DNA of 64,000 nt from assembly GCA_037043455.1 (NCBI GenBank), contig JAWPHD010000289.1, positions 248,001 to 312,000 of the forward strand. The letters run 5' to 3'. Shown piece by piece: positions 9,745 through 18,789 of the stretch. Below the pieces are notes generated by a model. That model did not search any database. It had not been told where the DNA came from and saw only the letters and a list, made by a program, of their open reading frames with translations. Numbering within the stretch: the first letter of the stretch is position 1; each line of letters opens with the position of its first letter. This DNA is from Cyrtodaria siliqua (Eukaryota > Mollusca > Bivalvia > Adapedonta > Hiatellidae). The position numbers were made by a program, and so were the translations under genes.

Positions 9745-10235
9745 AACAAGAATAAAGACATATGACGTAACAAACACATTACGTGGTCCGAGTATTAACT
9801 TTCTTACCACATCCAACCCCTTCTCCAAGAAGCGAAGATGGGGTTGGTAGGGCTGGGGTACGAATTAAAACCTTAATATCGGCTTTGAAAGTTTGCATGT
9901 TGTAATTTTAAACACGTTATCGCATTTCTTTAGTAAAACAAGTTATTTTTTTTCAAAATATTCGTTAAAATTTCTGCTAATATAAGATTTTCCATCGCTT
10001 AATAGAATTAAGGCGGGACCACGTAATGACAAAAATGGTTGACAATAGGGCTACTGCCTTGGAACGGTCAGTGGCAAAAAAATGTCGCTGGGGCGTTTAA
10101 ACCAGGTATAGGGTGCACAAACCCTCACATATTTGCCCTACTGTCATTCCAATAAAACGGGACAGTGTAAATAAAGAAATCACCTCCATGAACTGTTCTC
10201 TAACCAACAAGCAGCATTAATAGGCAAACATACGT
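9745..10235 (-). mobile_element. Family A 3' UTR copy split by MITE M
   Basis: The left piece (ATAAAGACATATGACGTAAC, 9745-9776) and right piece (AAAATGGTTGACAATAGGGC onward, 10029-10235) together give the usual minus-strand UTR, with GGAACGGTCAGTGGCAAA and AAACGGGACAGTGTAAATAA. The MITE at 9777-10028 sits between them. The 5' end stops at GCAGCATTAATAGGCAAAC. Confidence 0.75.
9777..10028 (+). mobile_element. Complete MITE 'M' (252 bp)
   Basis: Terminal inverted repeats CATTACGTGGTCC at the left and GGACCACGTAATG-type sequence at the right (GGCGGGACCACGTAATG). Inside, CCAACCCCTTCTCC pairs imperfectly with GGGGTTGG to give a small hairpin. No transposase codons are present. It lies within a family A UTR. 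The target-site duplication is not clear; the flanks share only ACA. The transposon superfamily cannot be fixed from this. Confidence 0.75.
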
Positions 10236-10431
10236 TTTTACTTCTGGCGGCTCGTTTTCTGGTAAACTAGATACACTGTAAGTGCAAGCGAGTAAAACGA
10301 GTAAAATGATTTTGTATTTGGCGAGTTAGGCAGAACATGTTTGCGTAACTACAGACTACATGGACTAGCCTCGATAATAAAATACTGGTTTATAATGCGA
10401 GGATTTAAAATTTGTAAAAGCTACATACATA
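10236..10431. other. Spacer before LINE fragment
   Basis: May contain decayed 5' coding sequence of the following LINE ORF. I cannot align it. Confidence 0.3.
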
Positions 10432-11027
10432 ATGATGTTAAATGATATTGAACTTCAACAAAATAAACACAACTGGGCTTCGCCTGTAAAACCATTGATT
10501 GAAAGTCTAGGATTTAATGATGCGTGGTATTTTCAGGGAGTAGGAAACATAAATATATTTGTATCCGTCTTTAAGCAAAGGTTTACTGACTATTTTGTAC
10601 ACAACTGGAATGGACGAATAACAGATTCGTCTGGGGCTAAGACATATTCGCTTTTTTATTTGTTTGCATATAAGTCATACCTAGATATAATAAAAGTACA
10701 TACATTTCGCTCAGTACTATCAAGACTTAGAATGTCTTCACATAGGTTACAAATTGAAACAGGACGTTGGTGCAGACCCCAAAGAATACCTGTAAATGTA
10801 AGAAAATGCATCGTGTAATAAGCATGAAGATGGATTTCATTTCGTCATGAATTGTGCACTATTTAATGAAGTAAGACAGAAGTACATTAACAATTATTTC
10901 TGGCGAAGACCAAATATTCCTAAATTCGAATTGTTAACATCTGAAAACGAAAACTTTATCAAAAACCTTGCAACATATATTTTTAATAGTTTCAAAATTC
11001 GAATCGAACTTAACTATATTAATTAAT
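10432..11027 (+). pseudogene. C-terminal fragment of a LINE-type ORF2
   Basis: Reads NKHNWASPVKPLIESLGF, a block ending VHNWNGRITDSSGAKTYSLF, LSRLRMSSHRLQIETGRWCRP and IPVNVRKCIV. After a frame break near 10817 it continues as NKHEDGFHFVMNCALFNEVR, KYINNYFWRRPNIPKFELL and a stop at about 11027. The GRW-RP...IP...R-C...HED-HF...C pattern is the C-terminal zinc-binding region I associate with metazoan non-LTR retrotransposon ORF2 proteins. The RT palm is absent, so this is a 5'-truncated relic. One frameshift removes the second zinc Cys. LINE clade not determined. Confidence 0.65.
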
Positions 11028-11655
11028 GTCTGCTCTCCAATATTTCCTTAACAAACCATATTGTCAAATATCAATTAGACGCATATGTGTGGGGCTTAGA
11101 GTTTATAATCCATTTTCATTGTGTAACTTGTTATCATTATATTGATATTAATAACTATATGTATTGTTTGTTAAACATTTAAATATTTCATAATCCTAAA
11201 CTGTAACCTACCATTGACTATATGTAAATATGCTATGTTAAAATGTATACACACTAACCAAATGGTATTTTGTATTATTGAATAAAGATACGTTTACAGT
11301 TTTCGTGCTATATAATCAACAAATGGTTAAACACAAACGACGTGCTCCTAACTTTTCAAATCATTATTTATTATTATGTTCCACTATGTTAATTATGTAG
11401 AAAAAATAACGGACTTCGTGATTGTTAAATTCATCAAGTCCCTTTAAGGATGTTTCATTACTTATAATATATCCAAGAAGAATATTAAAGAAAAATGCGG
11501 CAACGTTGACGAATTTATCAAAGTGTTCCCAATAAAAAATAGCAGCTCAGTTAAAGTATCCATCAAAACTTAAATATATAATTGGGGCAATAAGCAACAT
11601 TTAGTTTATTTTTAATTGCTTTAAGCTATTCTCATAAGTATTAACATTTTTAAAA
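11028..11655. other. AT-rich tail region
   Basis: May include the LINE 3' UTR (an AATAAA occurs at about 11280). No gene or repeat otherwise recognised. Confidence 0.35.
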
Positions 11656-11657
11656 GC

Positions 11658-11905
11658 AAGTAACATTCCTGTTCTTTTTCGATCTAATTTGAGACAATGT
11701 CTTACAGGGGCCCTTGGCTATCTTGCTTGTTTTAACTCAACGAGTAGCAGGGGCCCTTGACAACCTTGCTTGCTTTAACTCAAGGAGAGGCTCCTTGAGT
11801 TAAAACAAGCAAGATTGTCAAGGGCCCCTGTAAGACACTGCCTCCAATTAGGTCGAAAAAAACAACAGCAACGAATGTTACTGGTTCTTTCTGTCGTTTA
11901 TTTAT
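11658..11905. repeat. Foldback with GGGCCC arms (family D)
   Basis: The right arm CTTGAGTTAAAACAAGCAAG plus GGGCCCCTGTAAGACA pairs with the left arms TGTCTTACAGGGGCCC and CTTGCTTGTTTTAACTCAA. The left arm is itself duplicated (11703-11740 and 11750-11785). The distal sequence TTAGGTCGAAA plus ACTGGTTCTTTCTGTCG recurs at 14240-14365, where the D sequence is joined to family E. Confidence 0.65.
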
Positions 11906-12889
11906 TTATCTTTTATGGCGAAAACGGTATTTCAGCCATATGCTATCGCTCATAGACCGGATACATCGTTTTAGCGCACCAGGCGGATGTTACTATGAGT
12001 ACAAGAAAATGTTCGAGATATTGCGATTTACGGTTTCCCACTAAACTGCGTGTTACGGTCCTTTGCGCTTCGAATGATAATGTAGAACCAGATGTTCATG
12101 AGGACAAGTAACATTTTGCTTGTATAAAATCAATATTAAAACATACATAGTATTGTTTATTTTATACATTATCCTACACATTACATCATTGTTCGCGTTA
12201 TAATTTGAAACGTCAATCACTAGGTTGTACTTCCGGTTTTTGGATATGCTATAATGCGCCGCTTTTGATTAGTAAAATGCGGCGCTTTTAGAAATCGTCA
12301 GTAATATGGCAGAGAATCATGTTTATAGAACGGTATCATATATGAATTGTAAAACTGTGTTAATATAATTTTTTATAAGCAACTAAAACTTTATTACAAT
12401 ATACATATTCTAGTTATGTTTATTAATAACAAAACTCATTAAAAATACAATTTATAATTTAATAGATAACTTGGACTATTCATATTTTTCTGTCTGGCTC
12501 TTCATGTTTTTCTTAAGGAAAGAAGGAATATGGAATTAAATTTTGCTTCATTCACAACAGAGAATACTGAGATTAACTCTTACAAGAGACACTTACGTAT
12601 GTGTGTATTATGATGTGTGCAGACGCATCACATAATATCATTATTAAGAGGTATGTTGCCAAACAGGGAATTATTTTGTATTGTTGACGAAATAGCGTAA
12701 TATAATAGAATTCTGACTTTTTATTGTGACATTAATGGGTTTCTCTAACTCAATGTGTGAAGTTTTCACTGATTGAATAATAGTACAGAATTGATATTAT
12801 TTTTATATTAATTTCTATTAATTAGTGGGAATGTATAACATTTTGCAGATTCTGCGAACATCTGACATTGAGAATACCAATATATATTT
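11906..12889. other. AT-rich unique stretch
   Basis: No gene recognised. A small direct repeat GCGCCGCTTTTGATT / GCGGCGCTTTTAG lies near 12255-12290. Confidence 0.4.
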
Positions 12890-13230
12890 GACGACATGTT
12901 TTGTGAGAATCTTCAACTTGAGAATTATTTAAGAACTTTATTTGAGAACTGTAATAATTTTTAACATGTTTTATGAGAATCTTAAATTTGAGATTTATTG
13001 GAAAACTTTATTGAAGAACTGTAATTATTTGTTCAGACTATTGAACAAGTTTAGAAATGTTAGAACATGTAATCAAATAATTGAGAATATGGGATATCTG
13101 ACCATGAGAGTATCATACTGTATAGTTAGCTTGAACTATTTGAGAACTATTTGATAGCTTTATTTAAGAACTTGAAAATATTTGAGGACTTACACAGTTT
13201 GTTGAGACTACTGGATTTGAGATAGATTTA
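12890..13230. repeat. Degenerate tandem repeat with GAGAACTTTATTTGAGAAC units
   Basis: ACATGTTTTGTGAGAATC at about 12894 recurs as ACATGTTTTATGAGAATC 71 bp later, and the motif TGAGAACT recurs loosely to 13230. An old, diverged AT-rich satellite is the simplest reading. Confidence 0.5.
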
Positions 13231-13375
13231 GGAAAGTGAGTAACATTTAACATGAATCGTTCCGCCAATAACAATCATAAAAAATCATACAAACTTTAAT
13301 CTTAACTATAGGAACAACTCAAAACAATTTGCTTATTAATGTTTTCGCCATTCACTACGCAGTACTTTCATTTAA

Positions 13376-13760
13376 TATGAAAGTTACTCACAATCTCCGG
13401 TATTTTGACAGGTGCTATATGCAAAACCAGAAAAGCGTCTTGAAGTCCTTTTTACTATTTTTGTTAATGATAAATAAGGATCTTTGATAATAAAACCAAA
13501 CATATCATAACTCTGAATGTTTCAGTCATTATTCAGATGAAATATTATGTTAGGACAAACAAGGTGATGCTGCCGCCGAACAAAGGCAATGCCGATATTG
13601 ACCATTATACTTGGCGATTAATCAGTGACACATACAATGGCCAGACAGAGAAGATTATTAACGGACATAAAGATCATAATTCTTCTATATTTATAGAACG
13701 AATAATTCAACTTTTGTAAAGCGTCATATTGCGTGCGGAATTAAAGATTGTACCCGTTTC
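13376..13760 (+). repeat. Family F copy 1 (uninterrupted)
   Basis: Matches 14376-14433 plus 14833-15140. Landmarks: GGTGCTATATGCAAAACCAG, AAGCGTCTTGAAGTCC, GACAAACAAGGTGATGCTGC, GCGATTAATCAGTGACA, ATGGCCAGACAGAGAAGATT and AAGCGTCATATTGC. A 45-codon frame is open in both copies (PNKGNADI...YTWRLISD), but the differences are not clearly synonymous. It could be a protein fragment of an unknown element. I do not recognise it. Confidence 0.55.
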
Positions 13761-13785
13761 AAAAATGATTACAAATCCCATTTTA

Positions 13786-14250
13786 CACTCCGCAACTGTA
13801 CCTTTAAAGATATAATCAATTTCTTAAAGATACAAATATTGCTATATCCACCGCCATATGCTTGCCATCTTCGGGATGGTTAAAATTCTGTACTGTTGAT
13901 TTTTTATGAATATTGATTTCTGCTCAACTTGGGGCTAGAGGGCGTGAGCGGTAGCTAGGATATTTCACTCCCGCTCATGAACAATCTCAATCAAGCCGAG
14001 ACTGCAATATTTCGTATGTGTCGTGCTTGGCCGTTTCCAAAGGTCCATTATCATACTCATTTTCAGTACCTCACTTACTCTTAAAGCGTTAAACAGAATA
14101 AATATTAAAAGGTGTTCCTTGGAAGGAGCGACCTCAAATAATTACTCGTTTATAAGAGGTAATAAAAGGTGCAATACCTCTTACGTCCTCTGGCATCGTT
14201 TTAAGTGTTTTTTCTGTTTCAAAGATTCTCACATTGGGCTCCTTGAGTTC
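13786..14250 (+). repeat. Family E copy split by family C
   Basis: The left piece ends at ATAATCAATTTC (13823). The right piece resumes at AGTACCTCACTTACTCTTAA (14065), matching the uninterrupted sequence at about 6945-6985. At the right end the E sequence runs into family D (CTCCTTGAGTTCAAACAAGC). Confidence 0.65.
13824..14058 (+). mobile_element. Family C copy with target duplication
   Basis: 5'-truncated C copy (CCGCCATATGCTTGCCATC, GGGGCTAGAGGGCGTGAGCG, GTGCTTGGCCGTTTCCAAAG) ending in TCATACTC. It is flanked by ATTTC on the left and ATTTTC on the right. The empty site at about 6950 has a single AATTTCAG. This supports retroposition with a short target-site duplication. Confidence 0.7.
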
Positions 14251-14370
14251 AAACAAGCCAGATTGTCAAGGGCCTCTTTAAGATATTGTCTCAGATTAGG
14301 TCGAAAGAAAACAACAACAACAACAACGAATGGTACTGGTTCTTTCTGTCGTTTAGTTTACTTATTTTTT
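14235..14370 (+). repeat. Family D fragment
   Basis: CTTGAGTTCAAACAAGCCAG, ATTGTCAAGGGCC, CAGATTAGGTCGAAAGAAAA, an (AAC)n run and GGTACTGGTTCTTTCTGTCG. Matches the right arm of the foldback at 11793-11905. Confidence 0.55.
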
Positions 14371-14375
14371 TTAAT

Positions 14376-15140
14376 ATGAGAGTTTAGCACAATCTCAAAT
14401 ATTTTAGGTGCTATATGCAAATCCAGAAAAGCGTTTAGCTGCAACTACTATGGTTTTTCAGTACGATTCTGGATACATCCTGAGATGTTTATTATTTTGT
14501 ATGTATATCTTTAGTTAGTTTCTCTGGATGTGAACTTTATTGTTAGAGATTTCCTTTTGATGGGATGTAGTTTTGTGTACACTGTCTTGTCTATTTGGGC
14601 GATGGGGGCAGGATAATAGCGAGGATTGTGCGCATATAAAATCGATTCAAGCTAACCAGTAGGCCTTATTGCCTACTGACCGTTCCAAGTCAGTAACCCT
14701 GTCTTTACCACCCTCTCTGTTGTTTTTTGTCTCTTTCATTATAGTTTCAAGTCCTTGTTTGCAATACAGTGCGGACCTACGATGCCACCTACGTTCGGAC
14801 GCTGTGGTTTCTATAGGACCCTATATATCATTGTGTTCCTTTTTATTATCTTTGTTAATGATAAATAAGAATCTTTGATAAAAACAAACATATCATAACT
14901 GTGAATATTCCATCATTATTCAGATAAAATATTATGTTAGGACAAACAAGGTGATGCTGCAGCCGAACAAAGGCAATGCCGATATTAACCATTACACTTG
15001 GCGATTAATCAGTGACAAATACAATGGCCAGACAGAGAAGATTATCAACGGACATAAATATCATAATTCTTCTTCTTGTGGTATTGAACGAATAATTAAA
15101 CTTTTCGAAAGCGTCATATTGCATGCGGGATCAATGATTT
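14376..15140 (+). repeat. Family F copy 2, split by family B
   Basis: Left piece 14376-14433 (GGTGCTATATGCAAATCCAG, AAAAGCG). Right piece from 14833 (TTCCTTTTTATTATCTTTG) to 15140, including the ATGGCCAGACAGAGAAGATT block. The intact copy at 13376 shows these pieces were contiguous. The two copies are only about 1 kb apart in the same orientation, so local duplication is possible. Confidence 0.65.
14434..14832 (+). mobile_element. Family B tail inserted in family F
   Basis: Nearly full match to 1-400: TTAGCTGCAACTACTATGG start, AGTAGGCCTTATTGCCTACT, the module CTGACCGTTCCAAGTCAGTAAC, GTGCGGACCTACGATG, and the end CCCTATATATCATT. A short, possibly fortuitous frame from 14669 is not taken as a gene. 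Confidence 0.75.
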
Positions 15141-15450
15141 CAACCACGTTCTAGAGTACACCATACCTCACTCTTGACCCAGTATCATAATGGGCAAAAC
15201 ACAAAGATGAGCATGTATTTATGGCAATAAAAGAAAACGAAGACTAAGAAAGTCACAACAACGACTTGCAAGAAGGCACAGCAACAAAACAAAGTATACG
15301 AGACTAAAGACAGACAATAAACGTTACCTTTCTTTGCAGAGATAAGGTTGACGTCATAATAGGGTACACAATCAAAGAGGAAAACACAATGCAATGCATA
15401 ATGTAAATGGGTCTAAATACTAAACTTGCGTAGCTTTGCAAGAATATAGG
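15138..15450 (-). mobile_element. Family A fragment (UTR and RT C-terminus)
   Basis: Minus-strand piece with ACCACGTTCTAGAGTACACC, GATGAGCATGTATTTATGGC and CTTGCAAGAAGGCACAGC, then the decayed RT end (TTGACGTCATAATAGGGTAC, AATCAAAGAGGAAAACACAA). The stretch between the GTGCACC block and the GATGAGCATG block is deleted. Confidence 0.6.
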
Positions 15451-15483
15451 ATTAAAGTCTATTGTGATAATTGTGTATAATGT

Positions 15484-15515
15484 AGGATGACATAATTTGT
15501 AAATTATGTCATCCT
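15484..15515. repeat. Perfect 15-bp hairpin
   Basis: AGGATGACATAATTT, loop GT, AAATTATGTCATCCT. It directly abuts the 3' tip of the next family A copy (AGTAGATATAAAAGCC begins at about 15518). Confidence 0.75.
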
Positions 15516-15870
15516 AGAAGTAGATATAAAAGCCGAACTGGAAATGTAGCATTCACAGAACACTTCAACTAAAATACGCATACAAAAAAGACAATGGCTA
15601 ATAAAACGTTTTGACCAGAGAAATATAAAGGGGTTGACAATAGGGGTACCGCCTTGCAACAGTCGTTGGTAAAAAACGCCTCTGTGTTTAAACCAGGTTC
15701 TTGGATGCGCCAAACCTCACTCTTATTATGTTTTCATCCCATTAAAACGGGATAGTGTAAACAATACAAATAAAAAATCGACAGGCTATATTCCCTATCA
15801 AACTAGGCAGCGTTTATAATACAAAGATGCTCATGTATATATGAATATAACATTACAAAATACTAAGAAG
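15516..15870 (-). mobile_element. Family A 3' UTR copy
   Basis: The 3' tip at left (AGTAGATATAAAAGCCG), then GGGGTTGACAATAGGGGTAC, CGCCTTGCAAC, AACCAGGTTCTTGG, CCATTAAAACGGGATAGTG and GATGCTCATGTATATATG. Ends before the RT codons. Confidence 0.7.
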
Positions 15871-15875
15871 CAACA

Positions 15876-16345
15876 ATAAATACTGAAAAGGGTACCCCTT
15901 GGAAACAGCAAACTAGAACAAGAGATAAAAGTAGCAGACTCGGTTTTACTGAATCTGTTCATGAGGGATAATGCAAAGTGCAATACCTCTCATGCCTGCT
16001 AGCACCGGCTTAAGCAATATTCTACTTTAAAGCCACAAAGATTGGGCTTGATGATCCCAAAGGACCAGTTAGTAATAATAATACTGAGTCGGGGCGTCTT
16101 TTTAAGGCGAACATACAGCACTAATCAAACGCTAGTATGCATGTCAATAAATACTGAAAAGGGGATCCAATGGAAGCAAAATACACAAACAAGAGATAAA
16201 AGTAGTAGACTCGGTTTTATTGAGTCTGTTCATGAGGGGTAATGCAAACTGCAACACCTCCAACGCCTCCTAGCGCCGGATTAAGCGATATTCTACATTA
16301 AAGCCACTCATATTGGACTTAATGATTCCAAAGGATCAGTAAGTA
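15876..16345 (+). repeat. Two tandem family E units
   Basis: TCAATAAATACTGAAAAGG starts a unit at about 15876 and again at 16143 (period about 267 bp). Each carries ACTCGGTTTTACTGA (or ATTGA), GTCTGTTCATGAGG, AGCGCCGG-type sequence, TTAAGCGATATTCTAC and GGGCTTGATGATCCCAAAGG. Head-to-tail arrangement is direct. Confidence 0.65.
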
Positions 16346-16369
16346 ATGATAATTGCATAAAAGTTCATA

Positions 16370-17005
16370 ATTAACTTTTACATTTAAAGTAGATCAGGGT
16401 TACGATAATAAACGTTTGCAAAGAGTTTTCAAAGTATACGGTTGACGGAGAAGCATTTTAGTTATTCCTATGAATGTTTATGTCCTCAAAATCAACTCGA
16501 CTAAGTCATGAAACCTATACTGCATAATGTCTAAGTAGGGATAATTAACCATGTCAAAATTGAAATCATCTCTGATGTGATTTATGCTTATTATTTCTTC
16601 ATGTTCGATCGAGAGATGCTTATCGATAAAAGAAGTGACAGTAACTTTATTGTGTTGACGTTATTTAGAAAAGATAGTAATAATTATTGTACAGTAGAGA
16701 GGATTATCAATGATTAATATATCATCCTGATACCTTAATCAGTTATTAAATGAATAAGATATAGGATCCTATATAAACCACAGCGTCCAAACGCAATGGT
16801 ATCGTATGTCCGACGTCTATGACTTCTGCCTGAATAACATGAAAAATATTTCAAAGCAAACAATACAAAAAATCATAGTTTGCACACATTGGGATAACAA
16901 CACGTTGCCTATAAATATTAATTCAGTTCCTAACGAACATATTATCCATATGTCTACAAGTGCTTCACAAACGTCTTGAAAATTCACAAATTGCAGTAAG
17001 TATTG
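16370..17005 (-). pseudogene. Decayed family A-type RT with nested B tip
   Basis: Aligns along its length with the RT at 3945-5393, read from right to left. It contains an FQDVCEAL-like block near 16970, a GIP-like block near 16895, a YQDD-like site near 16725 (ATATCATCCTGATACC), and the ...DFNFDMVNYP-like block near 16545-16580. Many frameshifts. At about 16742-16815 the last 70 bp of family B (minus) interrupts it. Confidence 0.6.
16742..16815 (-). mobile_element. 3' tip of family B nested in RT remnant
   Basis: ATAAGATATAGGATCCTATA plus AACCACAGCGTCCAAACGCA is the complement of the B 3' end. RT homology resumes on the right at about TCTATGACTTCTGCCTGAAT. Confidence 0.6.
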
Positions 17006-17012
17006 CGATTGC

Positions 17013-17379
17013 CTAAAAGCATGCTAACGGTTGATGGTCAGTCTCCAAGACAAATTCCTTACCAAAAACATATCGATGGAGATTACTGACACCCCACACT
17101 ACTGCAAGACACTCCTTTTTGATAACAGAGTAGTTCCCGGGGTAGTAGTTTTCGACTTGCGTAAGCCACGGAGAGACTACAGCCATCTTGCCCTTACAGT
17201 AAGACTGCACCCAACACTATATCGGAGGCATCCGTTCTCAGGATAAACTCCTTGTCAAGTTCGGGTAATTTTAATATTGGGGTTTTGACCAGATTCCCCT
17301 TTAAAAAGACAAAGCTCGCTCCTGGCTTTCCCCCCCAAGTTTTACTATTGGGTTGATCTTTCTTTGTCAAGTTTGACAA
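17013..17379 (-). pseudogene. RNase H domain of the gypsy element
   Basis: In two overlapping minus frames: KTPILKLPELDKEFILRTDA, SDIVLGAVLLQ, YYPGNYSVIKKECLAVVWGV, SNLHRYVFGKEFVLETDHQP. The acidic residues in LRTDASD, KKECLAV and ETDHQPL fit a retroviral-type RNase H active site. A frameshift lies near 17200. The domain stops after ETDHQPLACF at about 17013, where the element is truncated. Confidence 0.75.
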
Positions 17380-17399
17380 AGGTGCAGCTATAGCCGACT

Positions 17400-17735
17400 A
17401 GTTTTGTATGAATTTCCTGTAAAAACCCGCCAACCTTAAAAATTACCAAACTTGTTTCTTTGTCTCGGGTCTTAGTGCTTCCTGAATTGCCTTAACCTTG
17501 TCGGGGTTGGGTTTCAATTTCTGAACTTACAACATGACCCAGACACTCTATATCTGCGTATCCTATGTGACACTTGCTAGGTTTTGCAGTCAGTTTAAAC
17601 CGCCGTAGCCGTTCCAACAGATTACGTAGAGCCTTAACATGGTCTTCAAATGTTGTTGTAAACACCATGATGTCATCTACAAAACTGTCTGTGTTTGACA
17701 AATCCTTCAAGATTTTTAGATTTTTAATAAAACTA
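17400..17735 (-). pseudogene. RT palm fragment of the gypsy element
   Basis: Contains SFVDDIMVFTTTFEDHVKAL (an FVDD form of the YXDD box at about 17660-17695), then LLERLRRFKLTAKPSKCHIG and ECLGHVVSSE. The RT fingers that should precede the FVDD box, roughly 100 residues, are absent. The family A copy at 17743-18104 occupies that position, so its arrival or a later rearrangement removed them. Confidence 0.75.
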
Positions 17736-17742
17736 ATTTAAG

Positions 17743-18104
17743 GACTCCTCTGCGACAAGGACTATCACAATCTGACTTCTGATGTGATTTATGAACTTCG
17801 TAAAATTCTTGGTCATGATCAGTTTCATACTATCTTTTTTAAACTTGTTAAAAAGTTTATCAAAAGAGGTTATGACCCTATCATTTTGCAACGTACTGCA
17901 TGCTTGGTGGTGGACCCTTTTACAGTTCGCCACTATGCTTTCCTCTTTAATTGTACTATGACCGGACAGGCTGTGGACCCTATGATGACACCTACCTAAA
18001 GCCCATTGGGACGGTGGCGTTTGATGTTTGTCTATGATCTTTCTTGTCGTGCCCTTAATGGTTTATTCACGTGTTGCTCTGGTTCTGCCAAGTCATTGAG
18101 TACC
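17743..18104 (+). mobile_element. Family A copy inserted in gypsy RT (plus strand)
   Basis: Starts at GACTCCTCTGCGACAAGG. It carries the RT C-terminus (RKILGHDQFHTIF, FIKRGYDPIILQRTACLVVD, PFTVRHYAFLFNCTMTG, DPMMTPT, stop) and the first 100 bp of the UTR, ending at GAGTACCTTCATT. It therefore lacks both its 5' part and most of its 3' UTR. The 5' start matches that of the copy at 45412. Confidence 0.8.
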
Positions 18105-18112
18105 TTCATTGA

Positions 18113-18787
18113 TGCAGAATCGAATTGACCCATATTTGGTTTCCCTGATGTGAGTACAATATCATGTTGCACTCCATCTGTCTGCCCCGGGTTTTCGGAC
18201 AAGACATCACTGAACTCCGAGAGTAAACTACCCATCTCTCGTTGCTGCTCTACAATAAGCATGCACGATATGTATACATCGGCTGCTGTCTCCTTACCTA
18301 CACTAGTTGGATAATACATTGTACTAGTGTCCTCACTACTGCCTTCCTCACTATCCTCAATAACTGCAACATTAACTACATTTAACACCCTTTGTTGCAC
18401 ATTATCGGTTCTACTGATATACTCTTTCAGAATATTCGCATGAAAGGTCTTCAACTTTCCGTTTATCTCGATACGATAATCCATAGTGTTCACTATCCCT
18501 CTAACGTAAAACGGACCTTTCCATTGTAATTACAGCTTGTTATTGTCTGTCGGGAGTTACTGTAACACTAAAAAAAAAAGAATGATAATGGACTAACACC
18601 TGGTCATCGATCTTAAATTTCCTAGCTCTAGCTTTCTGGTCATAGTACCGTTTGTACTAGGTACTTGCCGTAACTAACTGACTTTGAGCTATCTTACAAG
18701 TCTCCTCTAGTTTCTCCTTCAGATCTAAAACATACTGATATGTAGTCTTAACCTCATTACTATCTACTTCACCCGCAAACATCTCTC
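18113..18787 (-). pseudogene. Integrase C-terminus joined to RT start (gypsy)
   Basis: Reads LREMFAGEVDSNEVKTTYQY, LKEKLEETCKIAQSQLVTAS, a KARARKFKIDDQVLV-like stretch, QWKGPFYVRGIVNTMDYRI, and then within one open frame (18493-18113) NGKLKTFHANILKEYISR, an acidic linker (EDSEEGSSEDTS), LLSEFSDVLSENPGQTDGVQ and HDIVLTSGKP. The last blocks are the entry to a gypsy RT. Finding them downstream of integrase in one frame shows the IN-RT order is original rather than a rearrangement. A frameshift lies near 18560. Confidence 0.75.
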
Positions 18788-18789
18788 TA

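Noticed and set aside
10029..10235. Conserved non-coding RNA gene (the GGAACGGTCAGTGGC block)
   Set aside because: The block recurs in over twenty places and is explained as the 3' UTR of family A.
14669..14878. Open frame over the B element
   Set aside because: It crosses the B 3' UTR and its end into family F; the equivalent B copy at 1-400 does not keep it open.
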